Positions 1 through 7,385 of a stretch of DNA of 30,181 nt are shown piece after piece; within the stretch, counting starts at the first letter, position 1; every line of letters begins with the position of its first letter. The stretch spans positions 1 to 30,181 of the forward strand of contig CALJMO010000040.1 of NCBI GenBank assembly GCA_937982065.1, given 5' to 3'. The notes below the pieces were generated by a model. That model did no database searches. It was not told the origin of the DNA and saw only the letters and a list, made by a program, of their open reading frames with translations. Both the position numbers and the translations under genes were made by a program. The DNA comes from an uncultured Collinsella sp. (lineage in GTDB: Bacteria > Actinomycetota > Coriobacteriia > Coriobacteriales > Coriobacteriaceae).

Positions 1-65
1 TCATGCCGAAATGGCGCGAAGCACGCGGTTGACAAAACTATAGAGACACGTCCCAGAAAAATCAT

Positions 66-797
66 TTAGCGGCGGGCGCGGAGCTTTTCGTAGCCTTCGG
101 CGAAGAAGGCGACCGTGGCGGCGTCGGCCTCGGCGGCGTCCGTCTCGGTTGCGGGGACCACGCCGTGCTCGTCACTCACCAGGAACAGCGCGCCCTTGAG
201 CTGCGCGGGAATGTCCACGCGCGTGACCGGGATGCCCTTGGTCTGGGCCAGCTGCTCAATGAGCGTCGCCGTGCCGCACAGACACTCGTCCGCTGGCGCC
301 ACAAAGGCCAGCTCGCCGTTATCGACGGCGGCGAGCAGCTCGGGCGCCACGCCGGTTTCGTCGGCCTCGGAGCGGGCCTCGGCGGAGCGGGCACGTAGCG
401 CCTTGGCCGACGTATCGGCCAGCGGCTCGTACTCGCCCACCGTCATGGCGGCGTTGCCGTTGATGTCGATCACCAGCATGAGCACGCCGTCGTGTGCGGT
501 GTAATCACCCTCGGCAAGCGACCACTCAACGTGTTGTTTGGCCCAGCTGAGCATGTTGTGGGTAAGCGGCTCGCCCTGCACCAGGCGCTCGGACAGCGCG
601 CGAATGTGGCGGTTGAGCATGGGCACCTTTTTGTTGGACATGCGCCAACGGCAGACAAGCGCGGGCTTGTCGAGCGTAAACTTCTCGACCGCCTCCTGAT
701 TGGCGCAAAAGTCCTCGTACGCACGCTGATCCTCGGCATTGCCAAACAGCTCGGCATCATCAATCTGGGGCATGGTCATACCTTTCGTGTTAGTCAT
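66..797 (-). CDS. hypothetical protein (243 aa)
   Basis: I do not recognise a family. The protein is acidic and alanine/glutamate-rich, with no signal peptide or obvious membrane segment, so it is probably cytosolic. A stretch near residues 105-122 (VLMLVIDINGNAAMTVGEYE) looks like a beta hairpin, and cysteines cluster near residue 170 (ECLCGT). Two starts are possible. The ATG at 797 has a GAGGA ribosome site about 5 bases upstream. An ATG eight codons later at 773 has AAAGG about 7 bases upstream. It lies downstream of purH on the same strand, but a strong hairpin terminator lies between them, so it is probably transcribed separately. High GC third positions support real coding. Function unknown. 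Confidence 0.7.
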   Translation of the reverse strand: MTNTKGMTMPQIDDAELFGNAEDQRAYEDFCANQEAVEKFTLDKPALVCRWRMSNKKVPMLNRHIRALSERLVQGEPLTHNMLSWAKQHVEWSLAEGDYTAHDGVLMLVIDINGNAAMTVGEYEPLADTSAKALRARSAEARSEADETGVAPELLAAVDNGELAFVAPADECLCGTATLIEQLAQTKGIPVTRVDIPAQLKGALFLVSDEHGVVPATETDAAEADAATVAFFAEGYEKLRARR

Positions 798-813
798 TCC
801 GTCCTCTTATACC

Positions 814-849
814 AAAAAGACGGCCCTCCAAACGGAGCAGCCGTCTTTT
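814..849 (-). terminator. rho-independent terminator after purH
   Basis: A 10-bp perfect stem pairs 815-824 with 840-849. An inner CTCC/GGAG stem (826-829 with 834-837) sits around an AAAC loop. Read on the minus strand, the hairpin follows the purH stop codon and ends in a run of five T. A shorter T run on the other side could give some activity in the opposite direction. Confidence 0.85.
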
Positions 850-878
850 GCAGAGATTATTTTGCCGCAAGGCAGGTC

Positions 879-2486
879 TTAATGACGGAAATGCCTAGCA
901 CCGGTGAATACCATCGCAATACCATGCTCGTTGCAGGCCTGGATGCTCTCATCGTCGCGCTTGGAGCCACCGGGCTGGATGATGCAGGTCACGCCGTGTG
1001 CAGCAAGCACGTCGACGTTGTCGCGGAACGGGAAGAATGCGTCGCTTGCGCAGGCAAAGCCGCCCTTCTCCACGCCCTCGCGCTCGCAGAAGTCCTCGGC
1101 GCGCTCGCAGGCAAGCAGTGCGGAGTCAACGCGGTTGGGCTGACCGGGGCCCATGCCAATGCCGGCCTTGCCCTTGGAGACCAGGATGGCGTTGGACTTG
1201 ACGCCCTTGCAGACCTTCCAGGCAAACTCGAGCTCGGCCATCTCGGCGTCGGTGGGCTTGCGGTCGGTAGGGAACGTAAAGGTCGCGGGATCCTCGGTCA
1301 CGTGGTCGACCTCCTGCACCAGCATGCCGCCGTCGACGGAGCGCAGCTCCACCTGGGCGCCGTGGTCCACGCCGCCGGTAGCCAGCACGCGCAGGTTGGG
1401 GCGCTTGGCCATACGCTCGAGTGCCTCGGCGGTGTAGCTCGGGGCGATGATGACCTCGACGAACTGCTTGTTCTGATCGGCAAAGTGCTCAACCAGCTCA
1501 TAGGGAACCTCGCGGTTGCAGGCGATGATGCCGCCAAAGGCGCTCTTGGGATCGCAGGCGAAGGCGCGGTCGTAGGCAGCCGTGATGTCCTCGGCAACAG
1601 CAGAACCGCAAGGGTTCTGGTGCTTGAGGATCACGCAGGCCGGCTCGTCGAACTCGCGGACCAGGTTCCAAGCGGCATCGGCATCCAGATAGTTGTTGTA
1701 GCTGAGCGGCTTGCCCTGAATCTGCTCGGAGCCCACGAGCGGGAACTGCGAGCTCGCGGTGTTCTCGCAGCCCTCGGCAAAGCGGTAGACCGTAGCCTTC
1801 TGCTGAGGATTCTCGCCATAGCGCAGGTCGTCGACCTTCTCCAGCGAAATCTCGAGCTTGGCAGAGGTATCCGCCACGTCGCTTGCCTGGGCGGCAAGCC
1901 AACGGGAGATAGCCGTGTCGTAGGCGGCGGTGGTCTGGTAGACCTTCACCTGCAAGCGACGACGGGTGGAAAGCGTGGTGCAGCCACCGGTCTCGTGCAT
2001 CTCGGCCAGGACGGCATCATAGTCGGCAGGGTCGGAAATGACGGTAACGCTCGCGGCGTTCTTGGCGGCAGAGCGCAGCATGGAGGGGCCACCGATGTCG
2101 ATGTGCTCGATGGCGTCCGCGAAGGTGACCTCGGGGTTGGCGACGGTCTTCTCGAACTCGTACAGGTTGACGACGACCAGGTCGATCAGCTTAATGCCGT
2201 GCTGAGCCGCCTCCTGCATGTGCTGCTCGGAATCGCGGCGGGCCAGCAGCGCGCCGTGGACCTTGGGGTGCAGGGTCTTAACGCGGCCGTCCATCATCTC
2301 GGGATAGCCCGTGAACTCCTCGATGGGGGTTACGGGAACGCCCGCGTCCTCGATGGCACGAGCCGTGCCGCCCGTAGAGATGATCTCGACGCCAAAGTCA
2401 TCGACCAGCGTCCGTGCGAAATCGACGACGCCCGTCTTATCGGTAACCGAGATCAACGCGCGTGCGATCTTCACATCAGATCCCAT
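879..2486 (-). CDS. purH: bifunctional AICAR formyltransferase / IMP cyclohydrolase PurH
   Basis: Catalyses the last two steps of de novo IMP synthesis in the cytosol: transfer of a formyl group from 10-formyl-THF to AICAR, then ring closure to IMP. The 535 aa match the usual family length. Residues 1-200 form the MGS-like cyclohydrolase domain, with STGGTA near 37-42 and DGRVKTLHPKVHG at 66-78. The formyltransferase domain follows, with LRYGENPQQKA (221-231), the catalytic KHQNPCG (288-294), GMGPGQPNRVDS (444-455), SDAFFPFRDNVD (481-492) and the typical RHFRH end. The ATG at 2486 has AGGAGG a few bases upstream. The 277 bp upstream to the divergent acetyltransferase gene hold the promoters; they contain repeated GCGCATCGA motifs around 2585-2605, but no clear -35/-10 pair. 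It also recycles AICAR, a by-product of the histidine pathway encoded later in this window. Confidence 0.97.
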   Translation of the reverse strand: MGSDVKIARALISVTDKTGVVDFARTLVDDFGVEIISTGGTARAIEDAGVPVTPIEEFTGYPEMMDGRVKTLHPKVHGALLARRDSEQHMQEAAQHGIKLIDLVVVNLYEFEKTVANPEVTFADAIEHIDIGGPSMLRSAAKNAASVTVISDPADYDAVLAEMHETGGCTTLSTRRRLQVKVYQTTAAYDTAISRWLAAQASDVADTSAKLEISLEKVDDLRYGENPQQKATVYRFAEGCENTASSQFPLVGSEQIQGKPLSYNNYLDADAAWNLVREFDEPACVILKHQNPCGSAVAEDITAAYDRAFACDPKSAFGGIIACNREVPYELVEHFADQNKQFVEVIIAPSYTAEALERMAKRPNLRVLATGGVDHGAQVELRSVDGGMLVQEVDHVTEDPATFTFPTDRKPTDAEMAELEFAWKVCKGVKSNAILVSKGKAGIGMGPGQPNRVDSALLACERAEDFCEREGVEKGGFACASDAFFPFRDNVDVLAAHGVTCIIQPGGSKRDDESIQACNEHGIAMVFTGARHFRH

Positions 2487-2763
2487 GCAGTCCTCCTGTC
2501 TGGTACGCCGCCGTGCTCTGTGAGTCGGTGATACGTCGATCTGCAGCGCTCGCGCAGCGGCATTGAAAATACTGATTTAATGTAGCGCATCGAGCGCATC
2601 GATGCACCCCGCAACGGGCGCATGTGCAGAAAAAGTTTGCACGCGGAGGGGATGGGCACAGCACCGGGCACGGTGAGTTCATGGAACACAGGGGCACCAT
2701 AATTAGATGCCAATGGCGTGGTAGAACTGTGCTCGATATGCATCCGCAAAAGAAAGAGGCACC

Positions 2764-3405
2764 ATGGTCTCGCGGGTTCTCTACCGACCGTTTGATACCG
2801 AAGACTTCGACGCCATCGCGCTGATTCTGCAGCAGCTTTGGCATAACAATTCGGATAACGATGAGTACAACCGCCTTGAGGCCGCGTGCGACCTCGCCTA
2901 CTGCCTTTCGTCGTCGACGTTTTCACAGGTTGCCGTAATCGACGGTCAGGCGCGTGGCATTTCGCTCGCGCGTGCGGGACAGAGCTCCGGCGCCACTATC
3001 AACGAGCATTGGATGGATACCGAACGCGCGCTGCTATCGCAGATGCGTGAGCTGGAGCCTGATGCCTGCGCCGAGTATCTCTCGTTTGTGCGCGCAACCA
3101 TCCGAACCAACAACCGCCTGCTCGAGAGCAGCCCGTTGCCGCACGACAACGAGGTCACGCTGCTTGCCGTGGATCGCGATGTCCATGGCCTGGGCGTTGG
3201 CACGGTTCTGCTCGATGCCGCGGTCTCGCACCTATCCTCGCTTGGAGCGACGAGGGCGCACCTGTACACCGACTCCAACTGCTCGTGGAAGTTCTACGAG
3301 CTGCACGGCTTTAAGCGCACGGCCACGCACCGCGCCAACCGCGAAGAGCGCCGCCACGACATGCCGCGCGAAAGCTTCCTCTACGAACTCGATCTAACAG
3401 CCTAA
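2764..3405 (+). CDS. GNAT family N-acetyltransferase
   Basis: A 213-aa protein with a C-terminal GNAT fold that binds acetyl-CoA and acetylates an unknown amine. The acetyl-CoA loop is visible as DVHGLGVGTVLLDAA (about residues 139-153), preceded by the strand EVTLLAVDRD. It is followed by a strand ending in LYTDSNCSWKFYELHGF, the usual Tyr-containing motif before the last helix. The N-terminal 120 residues are helical and more variable, which is common in single-domain GNATs with an added substrate lid. The ATG at 2764 has an AAGAGG site four bases upstream. It is divergent from purH and probably monocistronic. Family is clear; substrate cannot be named. Confidence 0.88.
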   Translation: MVSRVLYRPFDTEDFDAIALILQQLWHNNSDNDEYNRLEAACDLAYCLSSSTFSQVAVIDGQARGISLARAGQSSGATINEHWMDTERALLSQMRELEPDACAEYLSFVRATIRTNNRLLESSPLPHDNEVTLLAVDRDVHGLGVGTVLLDAAVSHLSSLGATRAHLYTDSNCSWKFYELHGFKRTATHRANREERRHDMPRESFLYELDLTA

Positions 3406-3420
3406 ACCCAGCAGCCATAC

Positions 3421-3466
3421 CTAGTCATTTAGGGATGTTCCCAGTGATTAGTCGCTGGGGACAGCC
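3421..3466 (+). repeat. 27-nt-period intergenic repeat, family 2, copy A
   Basis: Two related half-units, AGTCATTTAGGGA (from 3423) and AGTCGCTGGGGACAG (from 3450), start exactly 27 bases apart. The element begins 16 bases after the acetyltransferase stop codon. A second element of the same design and spacing is at 5609-5653, on the other side of the DUF2207 gene. Confidence 0.7.
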
Positions 3467-3488
3467 TTCGTAGGTAGCGCATAAAAAT

Positions 3489-3528
3489 GGGATGGATCCG
3501 TCGGCAGTCGCCGGAGAAGATCCATCCC
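3489..3528 (-). terminator. rho-independent terminator after the DUF2207 gene
   Basis: A perfect 10-bp stem pairs GGGATGGATC (3489-3498) with GATCCATCCC (3519-3528). On the minus strand it is followed by ATTTTTAT (3481-3488). It lies 15 bases beyond the DUF2207 stop codon. Confidence 0.88.
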
Positions 3529-3543
3529 AAAAATCAGAGCGCG

Positions 3544-5487
3544 CTAGAACGTTCCGCCGCCGCCTCCGCCGACGCCGCCGCCTCCGCCGCCCGAGAAGCC
3601 ACCGCCTCCGCCGCCGCTCGAGCTGTCGGAGCTCGACGCCAGCTCACGGATGCTCTCGCGATACACGTCATCGAACGAATCGAGCGGGGACTGGTTTCCG
3701 TAGTGATGGTAGTACCACCAGTAGCAGGGATAATTGTCGTAGAAACCGTCGGCCTCGCGCACCTCGGGAGGAACAGCCTCGGCAAGCTGACGCAGGACTT
3801 CCTTCGAAACGCCAAGCGCCGCACCCATCACCAGCAGCTTGTTCCACAGCACCAGATCGCCGGGGACGGCTTCCTTTAGACGCGTGAAGTCCTCGAGCCA
3901 ATGCTTAAGTGCCTTGCAGCGAGCCGCCACCTCGGCGCCCTCCGGCGTAAAGCGGCGGAACGTAAGGCCCACGCCGATACCCACCAGCACAATCGGCACC
4001 GAGATAACCGCGGCGGTAATGTTCGCCTGTGCGCCATCGGTAAAGAAGATGGATCCCACGGGAACAAAGGCAACCAGGATACCAAGAACCAGGCAAAACA
4101 CCATTGCAACAATGCCGTCCGAGGCAACGTACTCGTTATCGGCCAACTTGCCCTTAACGGTGTTCTGATAGTCCTCGAGCTTATCGCCCACGGGCGTAGC
4201 GTGCTGCTTGACGTAGTGCTGCAGCTCGTCAAACGTGCGCGAGCGATCGCCGTTCTCGTCAGGCTTAGCACCGGCAAAGAAGACCTTGAGCACCATGTGG
4301 TCAATGCCCTTGGCCGACTTCCAGCCCGCATCGCTCACCGTCACGCGATACGTCTGCTCTTCTTTTTCACGCCCCAACAGACCCTTCTTGGCCTTGGTCA
4401 CGGTCGCCTGCTCCAGCTTGATCACACGGTCGTCAGTGAGCTTCATGAGCGTGGCGATATATGCCTGATCGGGCACCTCGTTCCAGCTCATGAGGGCCGA
4501 AAGCACGGCGGGATGGTCGGCCGAGGGCACATCGCGGAAATATTCGTCCTGGAAAAGCGGCTTGGGCTTGCGCTTGCGCAGCTTGAGCATAACGATTGTG
4601 CCGGTAAAGGCCACCGCCGCAACAACACTTAGCACGGCAAGTGCATTGGCAATCATGCGAGCGTGAGCGCGGCGGGCGTTAGCTTCGTCGGCCCATTCCT
4701 TCTCTTCGCTCAGGATCGTTGACATGCGCTCTTCGCCCGAGGCGGCAAGCTGCGGCACCCAGTCGCTGGGGAAGGCGATGCGTGCCTCGGCGAATTCGCC
4801 CTGATGCACGCAGGGAATGGTATAGGTGACCATGGGCTCGTCCTCATCGAGCGACACGTCGCCCGCCAGCGGACCGTGGCCCCATGCGCGGAAGTTATCG
4901 CCTTTGACGGCCGCCGTCCCGGCAGCGGCATTTGCGAAGCGCACTTCCATCTCGACATCGTCGGAATCCGCAGACCAGCCGTCGCCCACGAACTTCCAGT
5001 AGAGCTCGGCGGTATCGGCCCAGTTCATAACCGCACCGGTCATGGTGTAGCTCACGTAATAGATCGCGCTGTCGCCGCTCTCGTGAGGGCTGAACACCTT
5101 AATCCTTACGCCGTCACCGGTCTGCTCGACCGTGTAGACGCCAGAGTCGCCCTTGTTCGCGCTATCGACTTTGTTAAACGCGGTGTCCTCTTCCTCGACA
5201 CTCAGCACGTCGACGCCCGCCGTGCCGCCCTGCTGGTTGGAGCCCGTATTGATCTCCCAAAACACGCCGTTGATGTCGTCGTCGAAATCAAACTGGCGTC
5301 CCTCGACAACGGTCAGCGATCCATCGGCCTCGACCGTGGCACTGATATAGGTCTGGGTCATGGAGTAGCCGTCGGCGTGCGCGGCGACAGGCAGCAGCAA
5401 CAACGCAAGCGCGACGAGCACGCAGACGGAAGCGAATCGCGCAAACAGGTGGCGCTGCCGGCTGACTTTGGCGGCGAGGGTGTTCAT
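3544..5487 (-). CDS. DUF2207 domain-containing membrane protein
   Basis: Predicted envelope protein of unknown function, 647 aa from the chosen start. It has a signal sequence (basic residues, then a hydrophobic run ending LLPVAAHADG near residue 39) and an extracytoplasmic DUF2207 beta-rich domain (about 40-260). A membrane helix follows (MIANALAVLSVVAAVAFTGT), then a cytoplasmic part. Two closely spaced membrane helices (IVAMVFCLVLGILVAFVPVG and ITAAVISVPIVLVGIGVGL) come near the last third. The tail is extremely glycine-rich and ends in GGGGGGTF, a common DUF2207 feature. The reading frame is open to 5556, but the ATG at 5487 is preferred because AAAGGA lies 7 bases upstream and the signal peptide then starts normally. 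It appears monocistronic and is flanked by two copies of a 27-nt-period repeat. Confidence 0.9.
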   Translation of the reverse strand: MNTLAAKVSRQRHLFARFASVCVLVALALLLLPVAAHADGYSMTQTYISATVEADGSLTVVEGRQFDFDDDINGVFWEINTGSNQQGGTAGVDVLSVEEEDTAFNKVDSANKGDSGVYTVEQTGDGVRIKVFSPHESGDSAIYYVSYTMTGAVMNWADTAELYWKFVGDGWSADSDDVEMEVRFANAAAGTAAVKGDNFRAWGHGPLAGDVSLDEDEPMVTYTIPCVHQGEFAEARIAFPSDWVPQLAASGEERMSTILSEEKEWADEANARRAHARMIANALAVLSVVAAVAFTGTIVMLKLRKRKPKPLFQDEYFRDVPSADHPAVLSALMSWNEVPDQAYIATLMKLTDDRVIKLEQATVTKAKKGLLGREKEEQTYRVTVSDAGWKSAKGIDHMVLKVFFAGAKPDENGDRSRTFDELQHYVKQHATPVGDKLEDYQNTVKGKLADNEYVASDGIVAMVFCLVLGILVAFVPVGSIFFTDGAQANITAAVISVPIVLVGIGVGLTFRRFTPEGAEVAARCKALKHWLEDFTRLKEAVPGDLVLWNKLLVMGAALGVSKEVLRQLAEAVPPEVREADGFYDNYPCYWWYYHHYGNQSPLDSFDDVYRESIRELASSSDSSSGGGGGGFSGGGGGGVGGGGGGTF

Positions 5488-5608
5488 AGGCACATCCTTT
5501 GTCTGTAAAACCAACAGCGCCATTGTCCCACGTTTGCGGGTACGCATGACGAACATCTAGGCGACCGGAGCGCCAAACGGGATGAAAGTCACACCCGCAC
5601 CCCAACAG

Positions 5609-5653
5609 CCAGTCATTGGGGACGTTCTTAAATGACCAGTCATTAGGGACACC
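5609..5653 (+). repeat. 27-nt-period intergenic repeat, family 2, copy B
   Basis: CCAGTCATTGGGGAC (5609-5623) recurs as CCAGTCATTAGGGAC (5636-5650), exactly 27 bases apart. The spacer ends in AATGAC, which is inverted relative to the following GTCATT. It has the same orientation and period as the element at 3421-3466. Confidence 0.72.
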
Positions 5654-5654
5654 C

Positions 5655-5682
5655 TTGGCATGGCCTGCGCCAGCAATAGATA
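5655..5682 (+). promoter_or_regulatory. candidate sigma-70-type promoter for a small RNA
   Basis: TTGGCA (5655-5660) and TAGATA (5677-5682) are separated by 16 bases. A start near 5689 would give a transcript of about 180 bases ending at the hairpin terminator at 5831-5866. Found by eye only. Confidence 0.35.
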
Positions 5683-5688
5683 CCACTT

Positions 5689-5870
5689 CACAGCTCCGTC
5701 ACAGGTGTAGCGGCTTTGTGTGGGCGCGGCATGCGCTGACTGAGCCGCCAGCCGAGGGGCATAAAGCAGTTGAGCGAAAACGGTTTGCCCCTTTGCCGTT
5801 CGCTCGAGGATCATGTCCCCCTTTTCCGCGGAAACCCCGGCAGTTGCGAAGAGCTGCCGGGGTTTCTGTC
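5689..5870 (+). ncRNA. candidate structured small RNA or leader RNA
   Basis: This stretch has no convincing reading frame but holds three hairpins in a row. GCGGCT (5710-5715) pairs with AGCCGC (5743-5748), with an inner GCGC/GCGC. GAGCG-AA-AACGG (5772-5783) pairs with CCGTTCGCTC (5796-5805), leaving a two-base bulge. A terminator-like hairpin closes the set. A promoter-like pair lies just upstream. I looked for signatures of SRP RNA, T-box, cobalamin riboswitch and other known classes and saw none. It could instead be a leader with an attenuator for gluQ, 130 bases downstream. Confidence 0.3.
5831..5866 (+). terminator. strong hairpin, probable terminator
   Basis: A perfect 13-bp stem pairs GAAACCCCGGCAG (5831-5843) with CTGCCGGGGTTTC (5854-5866) around a 10-base loop. 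It is followed by TGTCGTTT, a weak T tract on the plus strand. It lies upstream of both neighbouring genes, so it must end a separate transcript or attenuate gluQ. Confidence 0.6.
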
Positions 5871-5989
5871 GTTTGTGAGGCTAAGTCGGTACGCAGCGAT
5901 CGAGACCTTGAGCCGCAAACCCACCGTGCGCAATGCGCACCGCCGCCAACTTGTGAGCGCGGCAACGCCTTCCCTGCCAAGCCCCGCGC

Positions 5990-5995
5990 TATACT
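5990..5995 (+). promoter_or_regulatory. -10 element giving a likely leaderless gluQ mRNA
   Basis: TATACT ends 7 bases before the gluQ ATG, the spacing at which transcription would start at the initiator codon itself. No Shine-Dalgarno sequence precedes this ATG, which fits leaderless translation. No good -35 is visible. Confidence 0.5.
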
Positions 5996-6002
5996 CGTCC
6001 GC

Positions 6003-7013
6003 ATGGATATCGAAGCTCGCAACATAGCAACGCCCGCCGCGGACGCGCCAGCGACGCCACCCGCCCCCGTCCCCGCGCCCGTCGTGGGCCGTTTCGCCCC
6101 GTCGCCCTCGGGCCGCATGCACCTGGGCAACGTGTTCAGCTGCCTGTGCTCGTGGCTTTCGGCCCGCAGCCAGGGCGGCAGCATCGTGCTGCGCATCGAG
6201 GACCTGGACGATCGCTGCAAGCGCCCGGAACTTGCCGCTCAACTGATTGACGATCTGACCTGGCTGGGGCTCGAGTGGGACGAAGGCCCCTACTACCAGC
6301 ACGATCGCCTGGATCTGTACGAGGACGCCCTGCGCCAGCTGCAAGACGCCGGCCTCACCTATCCCTGTTTTTGCACGCGTGCCGAACTCCACGCCGCGAG
6401 CGCACCGCACGCCAGCGACGGCACGCCCATCTACCGCGGCGCCTGCCGAGGCCTTTCTGCCGAGGAGGTTGCCCGCCGCAGCGCCCTGCGCGCCCCGGCC
6501 ACACGCCTGCGCGTGCCCACCGTCGACGACCTCGCAGACGACGTGATCGAATTCGTTGACCGCACGTACGGAGCCCAATGCGAGGCACTCGCCACCGAGT
6601 GCGGCGACTTTTTGGTGCGCCGCAGCGACGGCGTGTTTGCCTATCAGCTGGCCGTGGTAGTCGACGACGCTGCCATGGGCGTCACCGAGGTCGTGCGCGG
6701 ATGCGACCTGCTGGGCTCCACGCCGCGCCAGATCTACCTGCAGCATCTGCTGGGACTGCCCACACCGCACTACGCACATATTCCGCTGCTCATGTCACCG
6801 GACGGCCGCCGCCTTTCCAAGCGCGACCGCGACCTAGACCTGGGCGAGCTCCGTACCCGCTTTAGCACACCCGAGGCACTGCTGGGCTGGCTCGCCGGGC
6901 AAACGGGCATCGCGCCGGACACCACGCCGCGTTCTGCCGAGCAGCTGGTCGAGCACTTTAGCTGGGATGTTATCCGTACGCATCGGGAGAACATCACTGT
7001 AACGGTCGAGTAG
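6003..7013 (+). CDS. gluQ: glutamyl-Q tRNA(Asp) synthetase GluQRS
   Basis: Activates glutamate and attaches it to the queuosine at the wobble position of tRNA-Asp, without needing tRNA for activation. The 336-aa protein is a truncated GluRS-like catalytic core lacking the anticodon-binding domain, as expected for this family. Seen are GRFAPSPSGRMHLGN (29-43, HIGH-type motif), RIEDLDDR (64-71) and the zinc ligands CFC (122-124) with YRGAC (144-148). RRLSKRD (269-275) is the KMSKS-type loop. A proline/alanine-rich N-terminal extension of about 27 residues precedes the core. The frame is open much further upstream, but the ATG at 6003 is chosen because the conserved domain begins soon after and a -10 box sits 7 bases before it. 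A full GltX is less likely given the length. Confidence 0.92.
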   Translation: MDIEARNIATPAADAPATPPAPVPAPVVGRFAPSPSGRMHLGNVFSCLCSWLSARSQGGSIVLRIEDLDDRCKRPELAAQLIDDLTWLGLEWDEGPYYQHDRLDLYEDALRQLQDAGLTYPCFCTRAELHAASAPHASDGTPIYRGACRGLSAEEVARRSALRAPATRLRVPTVDDLADDVIEFVDRTYGAQCEALATECGDFLVRRSDGVFAYQLAVVVDDAAMGVTEVVRGCDLLGSTPRQIYLQHLLGLPTPHYAHIPLLMSPDGRRLSKRDRDLDLGELRTRFSTPEALLGWLAGQTGIAPDTTPRSAEQLVEHFSWDVIRTHRENITVTVE

Positions 7014-7068
7014 CCAAATACGCCCCTCCCCCTCGCCCCCCCCCTCAACGAGGACATAATTCTGCGTC

Positions 7069-7097
7069 TTGTTATGTACGGAATAATTCCGTACAAT
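7069..7097 (+). promoter_or_regulatory. tacAT promoter with palindromic operator in the spacer
   Basis: TTGTTA (7069-7074) and TACAAT (7092-7097) are separated by 17 bases. The spacer is filled by a perfect inverted repeat with 10-bp arms around a central A (7075-7095, core GTACGGAAT-A-ATTCCGTAC), which also overlaps the -10. Binding there would block RNA polymerase, as expected for autorepression by the antitoxin. The predicted start is near 7104, so the AAAGGAGG site lies at the very 5' end of the mRNA. Confidence 0.75.
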
Positions 7098-7118
7098 TGT
7101 GCAAAGGAGGTTTTTGCT

Positions 7119-7385
7119 ATGCCAACGATTGAGAAACAACGCCGCATGGATCTAAGGTTGACCGAACGTCAACGCCTTACTTACGAGCGCGCCGCAGCCT
7201 TACGTGGCCAAACTCTCACCCAATGGGCCACAGCTCACCTTGACGAGAGCTCCGCACGTGATATCGCCGAGGCGTCAACAACCTATCTTTCTCCTGATGG
7301 TTTCGATGCATTTTGCGAAATGCTCGATTCCCCCATGCCCCAAGCCGCAAAAGCACTGCTTGACCGTAAGGCAGTTTGGGAATGA
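7119..7385 (+). CDS. tacA: DUF1778 (TacA-type) antitoxin
   Basis: 88-aa antitoxin of the DUF1778 family: an N-terminal ribbon-helix-helix DNA-binding part (MPTIEKQRRMDLRLTERQRL, then the helix YERAAALRGQTLTQWATAHL) and a C-terminal tail that wraps the toxin. Known relatives neutralise a GNAT toxin and repress their own promoter. The ATG at 7119 is chosen because AAAGGAGG lies 8 bases upstream; an upstream in-frame start would cut into the operator. The last codons overlap the toxin start as ATGA, so the two are translationally coupled. Base composition is lower in GC than the flanking genes, suggesting acquisition by transfer. The symbol is by family analogy. Confidence 0.88.
   Translation: MPTIEKQRRMDLRLTERQRLTYERAAALRGQTLTQWATAHLDESSARDIAEASTTYLSPDGFDAFCEMLDSPMPQAAKALLDRKAVWE

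Noticed and set aside
1..65. TTGACA at 29-34 and TATAGA nearby as a promoter
   Set aside because: The two boxes are only about four bases apart, and no -10 lies at the right distance downstream.
492..2531. 679-aa plus-strand reading frame opposite purH
   Set aside because: It is the antisense shadow of a complete, motif-rich purH. It has no ribosome site, and its composition reflects the GC-rich codon positions of purH.
5689..5870. T-box or cobalamin riboswitch before gluQ
   Set aside because: The T-box antiterminator sequence and the cobalamin core are both missing; CCGCGG alone at 5826-5831 is not enough.
5811..6779. 322-aa minus-strand frame over gluQ
   Set aside because: It has no family features and no ribosome site, and it covers the conserved GluQRS motifs read on the plus strand.
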